Assembly: GCA_017939755.1 (NCBI GenBank)
Contig: JAGBAJ010000033.1
Coordinates: forward strand, 1 to 46,931
Reading direction: 5' to 3'
Length of the DNA stretch: 46,931 nucleotides
Source: Clostridia bacterium
GTDB lineage: Bacteria > Bacillota > Clostridia > TANB77 > CAG-508
Of this stretch, positions 8,096-16,423 are shown one piece after another. A program made the translations under genes and the position numbers. Within the stretch, counting starts at the first letter, position 1, and the number at the start of each line of letters is the position of its first letter. The notes under the pieces are model-generated. The model worked only from the letters and a program-made list of their open reading frames with translations, was not told where the DNA came from and made no database searches.

Positions 8096-9076
8096 TTATT
8101 TTTTTATGTGACCAACATCGGCCACACTTCCTTCTGTGAGGACTTTTTCGCCTTCAAAAAGGTCGGAAGATCTTATAAGATGACCTGTCCACTCAACCGA
8201 TATGGTCATATCAGCTAGGTCTACATAAATTAAAAAGCCTCGATTCTTCATTGTGCAGTCTTGCTCCAGTAAAAACCGTAAGCCCTTTAATAGTTCATCA
8301 TTATCCGCCTCCACAATCTCCTTCCAGCACTTGTTTTTTATGCTATCTGGTACAGAATCTGATGTTTTGCTATTCTTCCACCTAACGTACTTTTCGTTAA
8401 CTGAAGTGGTTTCAAAAATCCCGTCGAACAGTGCTTTCACTGGTATTTTTACCTTGTTCACAAGGTCCATCATGTCAGAGTCTGGCATATTATCAGTGAT
8501 TCTTGATGAAATGAATCTCCTAGCTTCAAGAATGAAGCGAGAATCATTAGTCGCAGCTTGTGGACTATATCCAAACTCATTGGCATTTGCCTCGGGCTCT
8601 TCACCACCCTTGGCAGAAATTCTAATAGTGGGAGCATGGTCTTTAGTGAAATCGAAATCCACTGCAAATCCATCAGCCTCAAGCTCCTTCTTAAGGGCAA
8701 GAAACATTCTTCCGATAACAAAATCCGGCATTACGTCTTCTGAAGTGGGAAGCTCTATATCCTTCCACGTCTTGCCTCTGATTTCCTTTGGAACGTCAGG
8801 AATTTTTCCGCAGACCTTACAGAAAGGGCGATTTTCCACCACCCTATCCTGCTTCCATTTGCAGAATTGTTTTTCATCGTTCAAGACGAAAACACTCTGC
8901 ATGACAGCATTCCAACTTACATTAAGCCGAAGCTCAGTGTCGGTATCCGTACTGTTTTCAAAAATATCCGTTATACACATATTTATCCATCTTCTGGATT
9001 TCATCATAAATCTGCGAATTTCGTACGAATAGCTCATCATGTTGGCAACCTCAGTTGCGTTGTAAAATTTTGGCAT
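8096..9076 (-). CDS. Hypothetical protein with internal tandem duplication, 326 aa
   Basis: Not recognised. The two halves repeat each other: residues 17-155 and 181-297. Matching blocks are FCKWKQD (71-77) with YVRWKNS (230-236), VPKEIRGKTWKDI (95-107) with VPDSIKNKCWKEI (242-254), and a final beta segment, APTIRIS with DMTISVEW. The first half alone carries FCKVCGK (85-91), a possible half zinc knuckle. There is no signal or membrane segment; the N-terminus (FYNATEVANMM) faintly recalls helix-turn-helix starts. The gene is clearly richer in G and C than its neighbours, stands alone, and has its own structured leader and terminator, all suggesting acquisition from elsewhere. Function unknown. 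Confidence 0.75.
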   Translation of the reverse strand: MPKFYNATEVANMMSYSYEIRRFMMKSRRWINMCITDIFENSTDTDTELRLNVSWNAVMQSVFVLNDEKQFCKWKQDRVVENRPFCKVCGKIPDVPKEIRGKTWKDIELPTSEDVMPDFVIGRMFLALKKELEADGFAVDFDFTKDHAPTIRISAKGGEEPEANANEFGYSPQAATNDSRFILEARRFISSRITDNMPDSDMMDLVNKVKIPVKALFDGIFETTSVNEKYVRWKNSKTSDSVPDSIKNKCWKEIVEADNDELLKGLRFLLEQDCTMKNRGFLIYVDLADMTISVEWTGHLIRSSDLFEGEKVLTEGSVADVGHIKK

Positions 9077-9169
9077 AAAGATACCCCTTTCGTTTTTTCA
9101 TAGTTTTTCTCTTGTGTTTGTTTTGGCCGAACCTCAACCAATTTTGCACCCTAATTATAGTACTGACCA

Positions 9170-9231
9170 TAAACTATAGTTTAAGTGCCTAATGCGTAAT
9201 TTAACTGAATCTTGACTCAGTAAATTTACGC
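9170..9231 (-). promoter_or_regulatory. Leader with palindrome and hairpin ahead of the duplicated-domain gene
   Basis: Between the promoter (9237-9265) and the start codon lie a hairpin at 9194-9231 (about 13 of 15 positions pair) and a perfect 14-base palindrome TAAACTATAGTTTA at 9170-9183. A second TATAAT-like box follows. An operator or a structured 5' leader is likely. I see no known riboswitch core. The rest of the 9077-9418 gap shows nothing further. Confidence 0.5.
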
Positions 9232-9236
9232 TTTAC

Positions 9237-9265
9237 ATTATATCATACTTTATGTAGACTTGCAA
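9237..9265 (-). promoter_or_regulatory. Promoter of the duplicated-domain gene
   Basis: Minus strand: TTGCAA (9265-9260), a 17-base spacer, TATAAT (9242-9237). It implies a leader of roughly 155 bases before ATG 9076. Confidence 0.75.
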
Positions 9266-9418
9266 GTGCAGCATTTGTTATATTGTTACAACTCATGATG
9301 ACATTTATAAAGTGCTAACAGAAAGCAGTTATAAAGAATAAAATGCCAAAAAAATTGTAGTTAATACATGATAAAATCACCATAAAAGTTTGTATGCAAA
9401 TATTTCATCTATACGTGC

Positions 9419-10585
9419 CTAATAAATCTGCTCTAACACTTTAGCCAAATATTTTGCAGCACCTTCGCATTCTTCTAAGGTATTTCCTGTTGCTCCAAAT
9501 TCTATTATTGTTGCCGCCTTTCCTAAATGTTGATTGTATCTGGCATTTCTTAATATTATTGGTTTAAATAATCCAGGGTACATTTCATTGCCTTTTTGTT
9601 GAACCTTTATTGCAAATTCCAAGTTTTGTTTCCAATTATCATGTTCAAGACCACTTCCGTCAGTACCAATAACAAACATAATTTGCGATACATATTCATC
9701 GCCAATTTTAACTTTTGGAGCATAAGACTCATCACTCATTGCATCTCTATGTAAATCTATTATTATATCAGTATCCTTGTTTTTCGTTAAAATGTCACTT
9801 ACTGTTTTTAAAGATCTACCATATGACCCCGTATATGATGGGTAATCGTGGTATGTTTTATCATGAATTACCTTGAAACCATAACTATTTAAATATGTTT
9901 GGAGGACATCCCCTACTTTTGATACACTATGGCTTAAATCTAATGTTCTAAAGTTTCCACTAGATTCATATTTATTTTTCTCTGTTGGAGTATAGCTCTC
10001 ACAGGTATGTGTATGAAAAATGATTACATTTTTATTATTTAATTTTACATTTGTTGTGGATAATTTCATTTCATCTAAATTAAAACCTGTCTCGTTTTTT
10101 ATTTTTACTCCATTTGTAGTAAAATTATATGTTTCTTTGTATGTGGATTTTATAACCTCAGTTGATACATTTGTGTTAACCTCTTGAATATCATTAATAT
10201 CTACAGGCTTATCTGCCACTTTGTTTTCATTTTCTGTAGTGTTGGAATTTTCACTTTGCTGATCTTGGTTTTGTGAAAATTCATTATTATTCGATAGTTC
10301 AATATTATCTGAATTTCTAGAAGTAATTGACTTTGAAGCTCTTAGCTCTGAATCTAATATTCTTTCTGGATTAACTTCTATATTCCTTTGATTTAAATTT
10401 CCCATTATAGTTAGTTCCTCTGATATACATGATATATATTGATCTGCACTAATTTCCATATTTGCTAAGTTATCTTTTGAATAATTTATAATGCAAACAA
10501 TAGCTACTAAAATGCATAATGTAAAACCTATTTTTATGGCCTTTTTTATTAAATCTTTTGATGATATTACTGACACCCTAATCAT
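9419..10585 (-). CDS. spoIIP: Stage II sporulation protein P (SpoIIP)
   Basis: The peptidoglycan amidase/endopeptidase of the engulfment machine (SpoIID-SpoIIM-SpoIIP) that thins septal wall so the mother cell membrane can move around the forespore. Start ATG 10585 follows AAAGGAGAAGTTT; an in-frame TTG further upstream overlaps that site. 388 aa: an N-terminal membrane anchor (about 16-33), a low-complexity Asn/Gln/Glu/Ser linker to about 125, then the SpoIIP domain with HTHTCESY, DLHRDAMSD and the C-terminal block ATIIEFGATGNTLEE. Spacing to rarA and the terminator between them make it a separate transcription unit. Confidence 0.92.
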   Translation of the reverse strand: MIRVSVISSKDLIKKAIKIGFTLCILVAIVCIINYSKDNLANMEISADQYISCISEELTIMGNLNQRNIEVNPERILDSELRASKSITSRNSDNIELSNNNEFSQNQDQQSENSNTTENENKVADKPVDINDIQEVNTNVSTEVIKSTYKETYNFTTNGVKIKNETGFNLDEMKLSTTNVKLNNKNVIIFHTHTCESYTPTEKNKYESSGNFRTLDLSHSVSKVGDVLQTYLNSYGFKVIHDKTYHDYPSYTGSYGRSLKTVSDILTKNKDTDIIIDLHRDAMSDESYAPKVKIGDEYVSQIMFVIGTDGSGLEHDNWKQNLEFAIKVQQKGNEMYPGLFKPIILRNARYNQHLGKAATIIEFGATGNTLEECEGAAKYLAKVLEQIY

Positions 10586-10652
10586 AAACTTCTCCTTTGT
10601 GTGCAATAATTACTATTACTAAATATATGATATCCATATATTTTTTATGACA

Positions 10653-10690
10653 AAAAAGAGCAGCTATCATTTCTGATAGTTGCTCTCTAC
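10653..10690 (-). terminator. Terminator of rarA
   Basis: Minus strand: AGAGCAACTATCA, GAAA, TGATAGCTGCTCT, TTTTTT. A long stem with a tetraloop and T-run. Confidence 0.9.
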
Positions 10691-10753
10691 ACTCGATTTA
10701 TTTGTACTTTGTTTTCATTTTTGTATAAATCTAAAATGTGCCGAATTAAACTT

Positions 10754-12004
10754 TTATTTTAAATCAACTACATTCTCGTCTTTTACATAATATTTTGTAC
10801 CTACCATTTTATCTGGTAAGTATTGTTGCTCTACCCAGTGTCCTGGATAGTCGTGTGGATATTTATATCCATCACCATATCCAAATTGTTCCATTCCCTC
10901 TGCCGGTGCATTTCTAATATACATTGGAACCTCTCCTGTGTCTTTATTGGCTACGTCAGCTAATGCCGCATTTATTGCATTATATGATGCATTCGATTTT
11001 GGTGACTCTGCCATATATACTGCTGCTTCTGAAAGTATAATTCTTGCTTCTGGCATTCCTACCATATGAACTGCCTGCATAGCTGCATTTGCTACAACTA
11101 AGGCATTTGGATTAGCCATACCAACATCTTCAGCTGCAGATATCACAATTCTCCTTGCTAAAAACATTGGGTCTTCCCCACCATTTAATGCCCTTGCTAA
11201 ATAAAATACAGCTGCATCACTATCAGATCCCCTCATAGACTTTATAAATGCACTAATGTTATCGTAGTGGCTATCTCCATTCTTATCAAAAATAGCTTTT
11301 CTGTTTTGAACACTATCTGCAGCAATTTCATTTGTAATGTGAATGTATCCATCACTGCTCATATTAGTTGTTAAAACTGCTACCTCTAAACCATTAAGAG
11401 CTGTACGAACATCTCCATTAGCTGTATCTGCTATTTTTAACAATGTTTCATCTTCTATTTTTATATTGTAATTTCCAAGACCTTCTGGTCTTGATAACGC
11501 ATTTTTAAGTACTTGATATATATTATCCTTTGTTAGTGGATTAAGCTTAAATATCATTGATCTTGATATTAAAGCCTTGTTTACCTCAAAATATGGATTT
11601 TCTGTGGTTGCACCAATAAGAATAACTGTTCCATTTTCTACATATGGAAGTAATGCATCTTGTTGCAACTTATTAAATCTATGAATCTCATCTATAAATA
11701 AAATGCATTTTCCAGATGGATTAAGCATTATATTTTGAGCTTCTTCTATTGCAGTTTTTATATCTCCAACACCAGACGAAACTGCATTTATCCTTTTAAA
11801 TTTATATTTTGTTGTATTACTTATAACCTTAGCAAGTGAAGTCTTTCCACATCCTGGAGGTCCCCATAAGATAATGCTTGATAATCTATCTGCCTTTATA
11901 GTTCTATATAAAATTTTATTTTGCCCCAGGATATGCTCCTGTCCAACATAATCTTCCAAAGTTTTTGGTTTCATTCTATATGCCAATGGCTCATTGTAAT
12001 TCAT
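10754..12004 (-). CDS. rarA: Replication-associated recombination protein A (AAA+ ATPase)
   Basis: A clamp-loader-like AAA+ ATPase (RarA/MgsA, WRNIP1 family) acting at stalled replication forks. 416 aa, normal length. Walker A GPPGCGKT (48-55), Walker B with DE at 105-106 (IDEIHRF), sensor I GATTENP, an SRSM arginine-finger region, and the C-terminal tetramerisation/MgsA domain from about 235 (RGSDSDAAVFYLARAL ... GEDPMFLARR). ATG 12004 with AGAAGGGAA upstream at a rather long distance. Monocistronic, with its own promoter, a hairpin-bearing leader and a terminator. Confidence 0.95.
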   Translation of the reverse strand: MNYNEPLAYRMKPKTLEDYVGQEHILGQNKILYRTIKADRLSSIILWGPPGCGKTSLAKVISNTTKYKFKRINAVSSGVGDIKTAIEEAQNIMLNPSGKCILFIDEIHRFNKLQQDALLPYVENGTVILIGATTENPYFEVNKALISRSMIFKLNPLTKDNIYQVLKNALSRPEGLGNYNIKIEDETLLKIADTANGDVRTALNGLEVAVLTTNMSSDGYIHITNEIAADSVQNRKAIFDKNGDSHYDNISAFIKSMRGSDSDAAVFYLARALNGGEDPMFLARRIVISAAEDVGMANPNALVVANAAMQAVHMVGMPEARIILSEAAVYMAESPKSNASYNAINAALADVANKDTGEVPMYIRNAPAEGMEQFGYGDGYKYPHDYPGHWVEQQYLPDKMVGTKYYVKDENVVDLK

Positions 12005-12050
12005 AATAAAAATTATTCCCTTCTGTATATTAATGTCTATAAATAAAATT

Positions 12051-12129
12051 AAAATATACTAAATCAATATAATGACAGATTCCAATCGTATAGCTACCGC
12101 TAAGGAGTGAAATAAACTTAGTATATTTT
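12051..12129 (-). other. Large dyad in the rarA leader
   Basis: Perfect 12-base arms AAAATATACTAA (12051-12062) and TTAGTATATTTT (12118-12129) enclose about 55 bases that include a smaller GCTACCGCTAAG-type fold. It lies in the transcribed leader of rarA. It may be a regulatory RNA structure or a decayed small mobile element; I cannot tell which. Confidence 0.5.
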
Positions 12130-12182
12130 CATTTTGCAATATATATTAAGTTAAGTGACGATTATTAACATCAATTTTAATT

Positions 12183-12211
12183 ATAATATAATAACTAGGT
12201 ACATTTATCAA
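12183..12211 (-). promoter_or_regulatory. Promoter of rarA
   Basis: Minus strand: TTGATA (12211-12206), a 17-base spacer, TATTAT (12188-12183). The leader would be about 170 bases long. Confidence 0.65.
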
Positions 12212-12334
12212 GAAATTTTTACGTTTTTTGATTTACTATTCACAGCATATAAAATTAAATTTTGTATACAATGTCTGTATTGTTTGGCAGAGCTTTTATA
12301 TTATATACGTTGTGCAGCAAATTCCTATAAGAGC

Positions 12335-12361
12335 AAAAACAGGGCGCCCATAGGACGTCCC
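12335..12361 (-). terminator. Terminator of the 88-aa gene
   Basis: Minus strand: GGGACGTCC, TAT, GGGCGCCCT, then GTTTTTG. Eight of nine positions pair (with wobbles). GC-rich, like the gene it follows. Confidence 0.65.
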
Positions 12362-12393
12362 GCTTCTGTCGCTTGATGAATTGCTCCGCACAC

Positions 12394-12660
12394 TTAAGCT
12401 TCAGCCGGGGTAATGGCTTTCACTCTTGCGATTGCAGCTTTGGTTTCTGCAAGTGCCTGCTTTGCCTTAGCTTCAGCGGCTTTACCAGCTTCAACAGCCT
12501 GAGAAATATCAGTCGTATTAGCCTTAATTGCCTGTGCACTTTCAGTTGCAGCCTTAGCAGCGTCAATAGCCTGTTTGGCCTGTGCGCATGCATCCGGAAT
12601 CTTTGCACCACGAATCATTTGAGCGATGATGTGGTCAACGCTAGTAGCAACTTCTGCCAT
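12394..12660 (-). CDS. Ala-rich small coiled-coil protein, 88 aa
   Basis: Not recognised. Start ATG 12660 is chosen because GGAAGGGAGGG stands 8 bases upstream; a longer frame from 12681 would put that site inside the gene. The protein is very rich in Ala, Lys, Gln and Glu with heptad-like spacing from about residue 25 to the end, so it should be one long helix or coiled coil, soluble and without a signal. It is clearly richer in G and C than surrounding DNA, with a consensus promoter and its own GC-rich terminator, like the gene at 8096-9076. Possibly a phage- or plasmid-derived structural or scaffold-like protein, but that is a guess. Confidence 0.65.
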   Translation of the reverse strand: MAEVATSVDHIIAQMIRGAKIPDACAQAKQAIDAAKAATESAQAIKANTTDISQAVEAGKAAEAKAKQALAETKAAIARVKAITPAEA

Positions 12661-12748
12661 CTCGTTAACCCTCCCTTCCATTTAAAATAGTCCAGTGCCG
12701 GGGTAAGGCACCTTCTTGGTCAGGTTGGATTCCTGAAAACCAGATTGT

Positions 12749-12777
12749 ATTGTATCATGTTTATGTTTACTTGTCAA
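12749..12777 (-). promoter_or_regulatory. Promoter of the 88-aa gene
   Basis: Minus strand: TTGACA (12777-12772), a 17-base spacer, TACAAT (12754-12749). The leader holds two small hairpins, CAGG/CCTG and GTGCC/GGCAC. Confidence 0.8.
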
Positions 12778-12835
12778 TAAAAATGTTGATATTTCTTTTA
12801 ATTATATAAAAATGTGTTAACTACCTCGACAAATA

Positions 12836-12864
12836 TTGACTTATTTTTTATACTTCTATATACT
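12836..12864 (+). promoter_or_regulatory. Promoter of the acyltransferase gene
   Basis: TTGACT (12836-12841), a 17-base spacer, TATACT (12859-12864). GGAGGTAA lies 24 bases before the GTG start at 12888. It diverges from the 88-aa gene promoter, with 58 bases between the two -35 boxes. Confidence 0.8.
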
Positions 12865-12887
12865 GGAAAAAAGAATGGAGGTAACCT

Positions 12888-14735
12888 GTGGAACAAAAGA
12901 AAAAATATTTTATTTATCTAGACATACTACGATTAATTTCGTGTATTGCAGTATTTTTATATCATTTAAACGTTTTAAAAGGAGGCTATTTAGCTGTTTG
13001 TAGCTTTTTTGTAATAAGTAGCTTTCTTTCATGTATTTCTGAATCGAAAAGAGAAAATTTTTCGCTAAAAAAATACTATATTTCAAAACTTGTTAAGCTA
13101 TATGTACCGCTGGTAGCAGTTGTATTTGTTACAATAAGCTTTCTATCATTGTCACCAGATATACTTATTCCTAGCTTAAAGCCTGAAGTAAAATCAATTT
13201 TGCTTGGATACAACAATTTTTGGCAACTATCTGCTAATATGGATTACTTTGCTCAGCATATTGATTCACCATTTATGCATTTGTGGTATGTATCAATTTT
13301 GCTACAATTTGACCTAGTATTCCCATTAATTTATATACCGCTTCGAAAACTAGGTGATAAATGCCATAAAACTATTCCATGCGCATTAACAATAGTGTGC
13401 TCTATTGCTGGATGTATATATTTTTACATTGCTAGTTTAAATCAAAATATTATGGCATCATACTACAATACATTTAGTCGTATGTTTTCACTTTTATTTG
13501 GTTTAAGTTTAGGATTTATACATCACTACTATGCACCATTAATACCTAAAATACTAAAAAATAAGAAGACCAGTGTTTTCATATTCTTTACATACATACT
13601 AATTCTTATTTCATTATTCTATACAATAGATGCTAGTTCAAAATTTTTCCAAATAAGCATGATTGTTGCATCTTTAATAACATGTAGAATAATAGACTAT
13701 AGTATAGTTTTATCAAAAGAATCTGGGTCACTGCCAAATAAAATAATTAAATATTTTTCAAGCATTAGTTATGAATTTTATTTATTGCAATATCCACTAA
13801 TTTTTTACTTACAATGTACAAATATAAGTGAAAACTTAAAACTTACAATTATATTACCATTACTTTTAATATTATCTTGTATATTTCACTATATATTATC
13901 TAAAAATAAAGAAAAATACTTGTTACATTATATTTTTGAATTTTTATTACTAGTGGTAACAGTTTTTGGAATATATAAATTTTGCACTACCAAAGACAAT
14001 ACTCAAGAAATGAACGAGCTAAGAGCTGAACTTGCTCAAAATGAAGCTATACTAGCAGCTAAGCAAGATGAATATAATAAAAAATTTCAAGAAAAACAAC
14101 AAGAATTTGAAAAAGCAATGAAAGAAATTGATGTAGATGAAGGTAAACTTGCTGAAATGGTTACAAATGTGCCAATCGTTGCAATGGGCGATTCTGTTAT
14201 GGAAAATAATGCTAAACTACTTTATCAAAAATTTCCAAATATGTACATAGACGCAAAATATCTTCGTGTAGCCTCTTATGCTGTGGATGCTTTGCAAAAC
14301 CTAAAAGATCAGGGAAAACTTGCAGATATAATAATTCTAGAATTTGGAGCAAATGGAGATTGTACTGAAGCTGAAAAAAATAAAATTATGGAAATATGTG
14401 AAGGAAAACAAGTATTTTGGTTAACAGTACCAAACGATCGAATCGTTAAAGTTAATGATAAACTATTTAAACTTGCTGAAAAATACGATAACTTACATAT
14501 AATAGATTGGTACACTATAACAAGACCTCATCCAGAATATTTTATATCTGATAAAGTTCATTTAAATTCTAAAGGTAAAGAAGCATTTACTCAAGTACTA
14601 TATGATGCACTTTATGATTATTATTCAAATGAAATTTCTGCTAAAAAAGAAGCTTTAGAAAAAGAATACGATGAAATCTTAAATAATTTAGGTGATTTTG
14701 GGGATATCTCCCAAAATCACCTAAAGTGTTACTAG
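12888..14735 (+). CDS. OatA-like membrane acyltransferase with SGNH domain
   Basis: Probably O-acetylates a cell-surface polymer (peptidoglycan or another glycan). 615 aa, GTG start after GGAGGTAA. An acyltransferase-3 domain with about ten membrane helices spans 8-362 (YHLNVLKGGYLAV with H26; SPFMHLWYVS around 127-136). A coiled-coil linker follows (about 373-425), then an extracellular SGNH hydrolase/transferase domain: GDS 434-436, GANG 488-491, DKVH 555-558. That combination is the OatA/OafA plan. The final three codons and TAG stop come from the family B repeat inserted at 14728; the target sequence without it would read about four codons further. Polymer specificity cannot be inferred. 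Confidence 0.85.
   Translation: MEQKKKYFIYLDILRLISCIAVFLYHLNVLKGGYLAVCSFFVISSFLSCISESKRENFSLKKYYISKLVKLYVPLVAVVFVTISFLSLSPDILIPSLKPEVKSILLGYNNFWQLSANMDYFAQHIDSPFMHLWYVSILLQFDLVFPLIYIPLRKLGDKCHKTIPCALTIVCSIAGCIYFYIASLNQNIMASYYNTFSRMFSLLFGLSLGFIHHYYAPLIPKILKNKKTSVFIFFTYILILISLFYTIDASSKFFQISMIVASLITCRIIDYSIVLSKESGSLPNKIIKYFSSISYEFYLLQYPLIFYLQCTNISENLKLTIILPLLLILSCIFHYILSKNKEKYLLHYIFEFLLLVVTVFGIYKFCTTKDNTQEMNELRAELAQNEAILAAKQDEYNKKFQEKQQEFEKAMKEIDVDEGKLAEMVTNVPIVAMGDSVMENNAKLLYQKFPNMYIDAKYLRVASYAVDALQNLKDQGKLADIIILEFGANGDCTEAEKNKIMEICEGKQVFWLTVPNDRIVKVNDKLFKLAEKYDNLHIIDWYTITRPHPEYFISDKVHLNSKGKEAFTQVLYDALYDYYSNEISAKKEALEKEYDEILNNLGDFGDISQNHLKCY
14689..14727 (+). terminator. Interrupted bidirectional terminator hairpin
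   Basis: TTTAGGTGATTTTGGG ... CCCAAAATCACCTAAA is a long perfect stem inside the last codons of the acyltransferase gene. Joining this side to the bases after the repeat (from 14946) restores an AATTTAGG/CCTAAATT extension, so the repeat landed at the foot of a hairpin that once served two converging genes. Confidence 0.6.
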
Positions 14736-14937
14736 TCAGCCATATTTGAAAGAATATGTAATGAAAAGTCTTAGTATTTATATTTTACAGCTATCAAAAC
14801 ATAAATGTTTTGATACGGACGCTTCGCTACTTAAAATAATTATCTAAAAAGATAATTATTTTAGTACCTTGACGCTCACAAATATAAATACTAAGACTTT
14901 TTATTACATTATAATTTGTCTAGGGCTAACTGGTAAC
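14728..14937. repeat. Family B repeat, copy 1 (MITE-like)
   Basis: 210 bp with inverted ends GTTACTAGTCAGCC / GGCTAACTGGTAAC and a direct repeat on each side: CCTAAAGT (14720-14727) and CCTAAATT (14938-14945), 7 of 8 identical. Inside is a stem AGTCTTAGTATTTATATTT with its complement (up to 14899), enclosing two smaller hairpins (TCAAAACAT/ATGTTTTGA and AAAATAATTATCT/AGATAATTATTTT). It contributes the stop codon of the acyltransferase gene; the CDF gene's stop lies in the right-hand direct repeat. Confidence 0.85.
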
Positions 14938-14938
14938 C

Positions 14939-15802
14939 CTAAATTGGATTTACATGTATAACTGTTAAATATATTTCTTCTACTTTTTCATCTATTTCTT
15001 TTTCAAGTCTGTTTGCTATCTCATGGCTTTCAAAAGTAGATAAATTTCCATCTACATAAATAGTAAATGAAATTTGGTATTTATAACCTACAGGTGTTGA
15101 ATTAAAGTGCTGTATTTTTTTTACTTCTGGATATTTATTTATAATATCTAAAACTTTATTTTTTCCTTCTTCGTTAATTGCTCTATCCATTAATATATCG
15201 TAACTTTCTTTGAAAATCTTTATACCTGTAATGCATATCCATATAGAAATACATATACCTACCACACCATCAAACCACAGTATATTCGCCAATCTTAGTA
15301 GTGCTGCTATTAATGTAAATGTTGTTACGAAGCAATCGTTTCTGTGATCTTTTGAATTAGCTTCGACAAGCAAATTATTATACTTTTTAGCTATAGAGTT
15401 TGTATATATGAATAATAAAAGTTTTGTTATGATTGTTATAACACACACAACAATTAACCACCATGAGAACTTAAAGTCATCTTTAAATATTAATGAACAA
15501 ATTGAATCATATAGCAGTTTGAATGAAACTATTATCATAGATATACTTATTAATAGCGAAAAAATATACTCTGCTTTCCCATGACCTAAATTATGACACT
15601 CATCCCTTGGCTTATTTGATATTTTGTTTCCTATAAAAGTCATTAATGATGAAAAAATATCTCCTGCACTATTTGCGCTATCTGCTATCATAGCCTGGCT
15701 TCCTGTAATAAATCCTATCGTTGCCTTTATTATTAATAAAAACATATTACCAACTATTCCAAAAATACTTGCCCTTTTTGTAAGTTTATATCTATCTTCC
15801 AT
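14939..15802 (-). CDS. Cation diffusion facilitator, Mn-type metal site
   Basis: A proton-coupled divalent metal exporter of the inner membrane, 287 aa, with six predicted helices and a C-terminal cytoplasmic metallochaperone-like domain (about 205-287). The helix 2 and helix 5 ligand positions read N44-xxx-D48 and D152-xxx-D156, where zinc exporters have His/Asp. An all-oxygen set of this sort is described for manganese exporters (MntE, MneP/MneS), so Mn(II) is the most likely substrate; this is inference. The HNLGHGKAEY loop is typical of the family. It is the last gene of a unit with the two chromate-transporter genes (3-base gap). Confidence 0.85.
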   Translation of the reverse strand: MEDRYKLTKRASIFGIVGNMFLLIIKATIGFITGSQAMIADSANSAGDIFSSLMTFIGNKISNKPRDECHNLGHGKAEYIFSLLISISMIIVSFKLLYDSICSLIFKDDFKFSWWLIVVCVITIITKLLLFIYTNSIAKKYNNLLVEANSKDHRNDCFVTTFTLIAALLRLANILWFDGVVGICISIWICITGIKIFKESYDILMDRAINEEGKNKVLDIINKYPEVKKIQHFNSTPVGYKYQISFTIYVDGNLSTFESHEIANRLEKEIDEKVEEIYLTVIHVNPI

Positions 15803-15805
15803 AAT

Positions 15806-16408
15806 TTATCTTCTATTCCCTTCCTCAAGATACAAATGATCTACTTTGTTAAAAAAAGCTGCTTTTATAAAGACAAACACTATCCCTAAAACAATTGTAC
15901 CTATAATATAAATTATTGTGGGTATTGGTGTAACAAACATTAACGTCATACAAATAAGGAAAGTTATAATAGCATGCTTATTAACCATTGTTTTTTTCCA
16001 TAAATCTATATTTGAAGTCATTAACCTAACAACAACTGCTACTGACATCCCTCTCATCATTGATGTAATATATGTATTTTCCATGAAATTACTTGCAAAT
16101 GTAGCAATCAATAGTATTACACATGTTGGAAATATACAAAATGATACTGCAGCCAAAAATCCTGCAAATGGTCCTTTGATTTTGTTTCCTAAATACACAA
16201 CTGAATTTATTACAGCTGCACCTGGACCACATCTTCCCCATGTAATGCTATCTAAAACATCTTCTTTCTTTATCCAATTTCTCTTAATGGCCAATGCATC
16301 CTCTAGTAGTGGCATTAAAGCCGAAAAATTTCCAATCATCTGAAGTCCAAGTAAAGCAAACACCCACATAAAATTAATATAATATATCGTATTTTTCTTA
16401 AAGTACAT
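15806..16408 (-). CDS. chrA: Chromate transporter family protein, half 2
   Basis: One CHR domain of the CHR (chromate ion transporter) family, 200 aa, mostly membrane helices. Family marks: the ALMPLLEDALAIKRNWI segment and the WGRCGPGAAVINSVVYLGNKIKGPFAGFLAA block. With its upstream neighbour (16-base gap) it makes the bipartite short-chain CHR pair seen in many Bacillota. The true substrate of such pairs is often unknown; chromate/sulfate antiport is the family's reference activity. Confidence 0.85.
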   Translation of the reverse strand: MYFKKNTIYYINFMWVFALLGLQMIGNFSALMPLLEDALAIKRNWIKKEDVLDSITWGRCGPGAAVINSVVYLGNKIKGPFAGFLAAVSFCIFPTCVILLIATFASNFMENTYITSMMRGMSVAVVVRLMTSNIDLWKKTMVNKHAIITFLICMTLMFVTPIPTIIYIIGTIVLGIVFVFIKAAFFNKVDHLYLEEGNRR

Positions 16409-16423
16409 AAATTATACTCCTTT

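Noticed and set aside
8253..9032. Long plus-strand open frame opposite the duplicated-domain gene
   Set aside because: No ribosome site, and the composition is that of an antisense shadow. The minus frame has a promoter, ribosome site, terminator and an internal protein duplication.
12233..12246. TTACTATTCACAGC, identical to 14 bases of the family C copy 3 end
   Set aside because: No stem, partner end or target duplication nearby. It may be a decayed end or chance in AT-rich DNA.
12373..12690. Cys/Ser-rich plus-strand frame opposite the 88-aa gene
   Set aside because: It mirrors the Ala-rich minus-strand gene, which has a good ribosome site and promoter.
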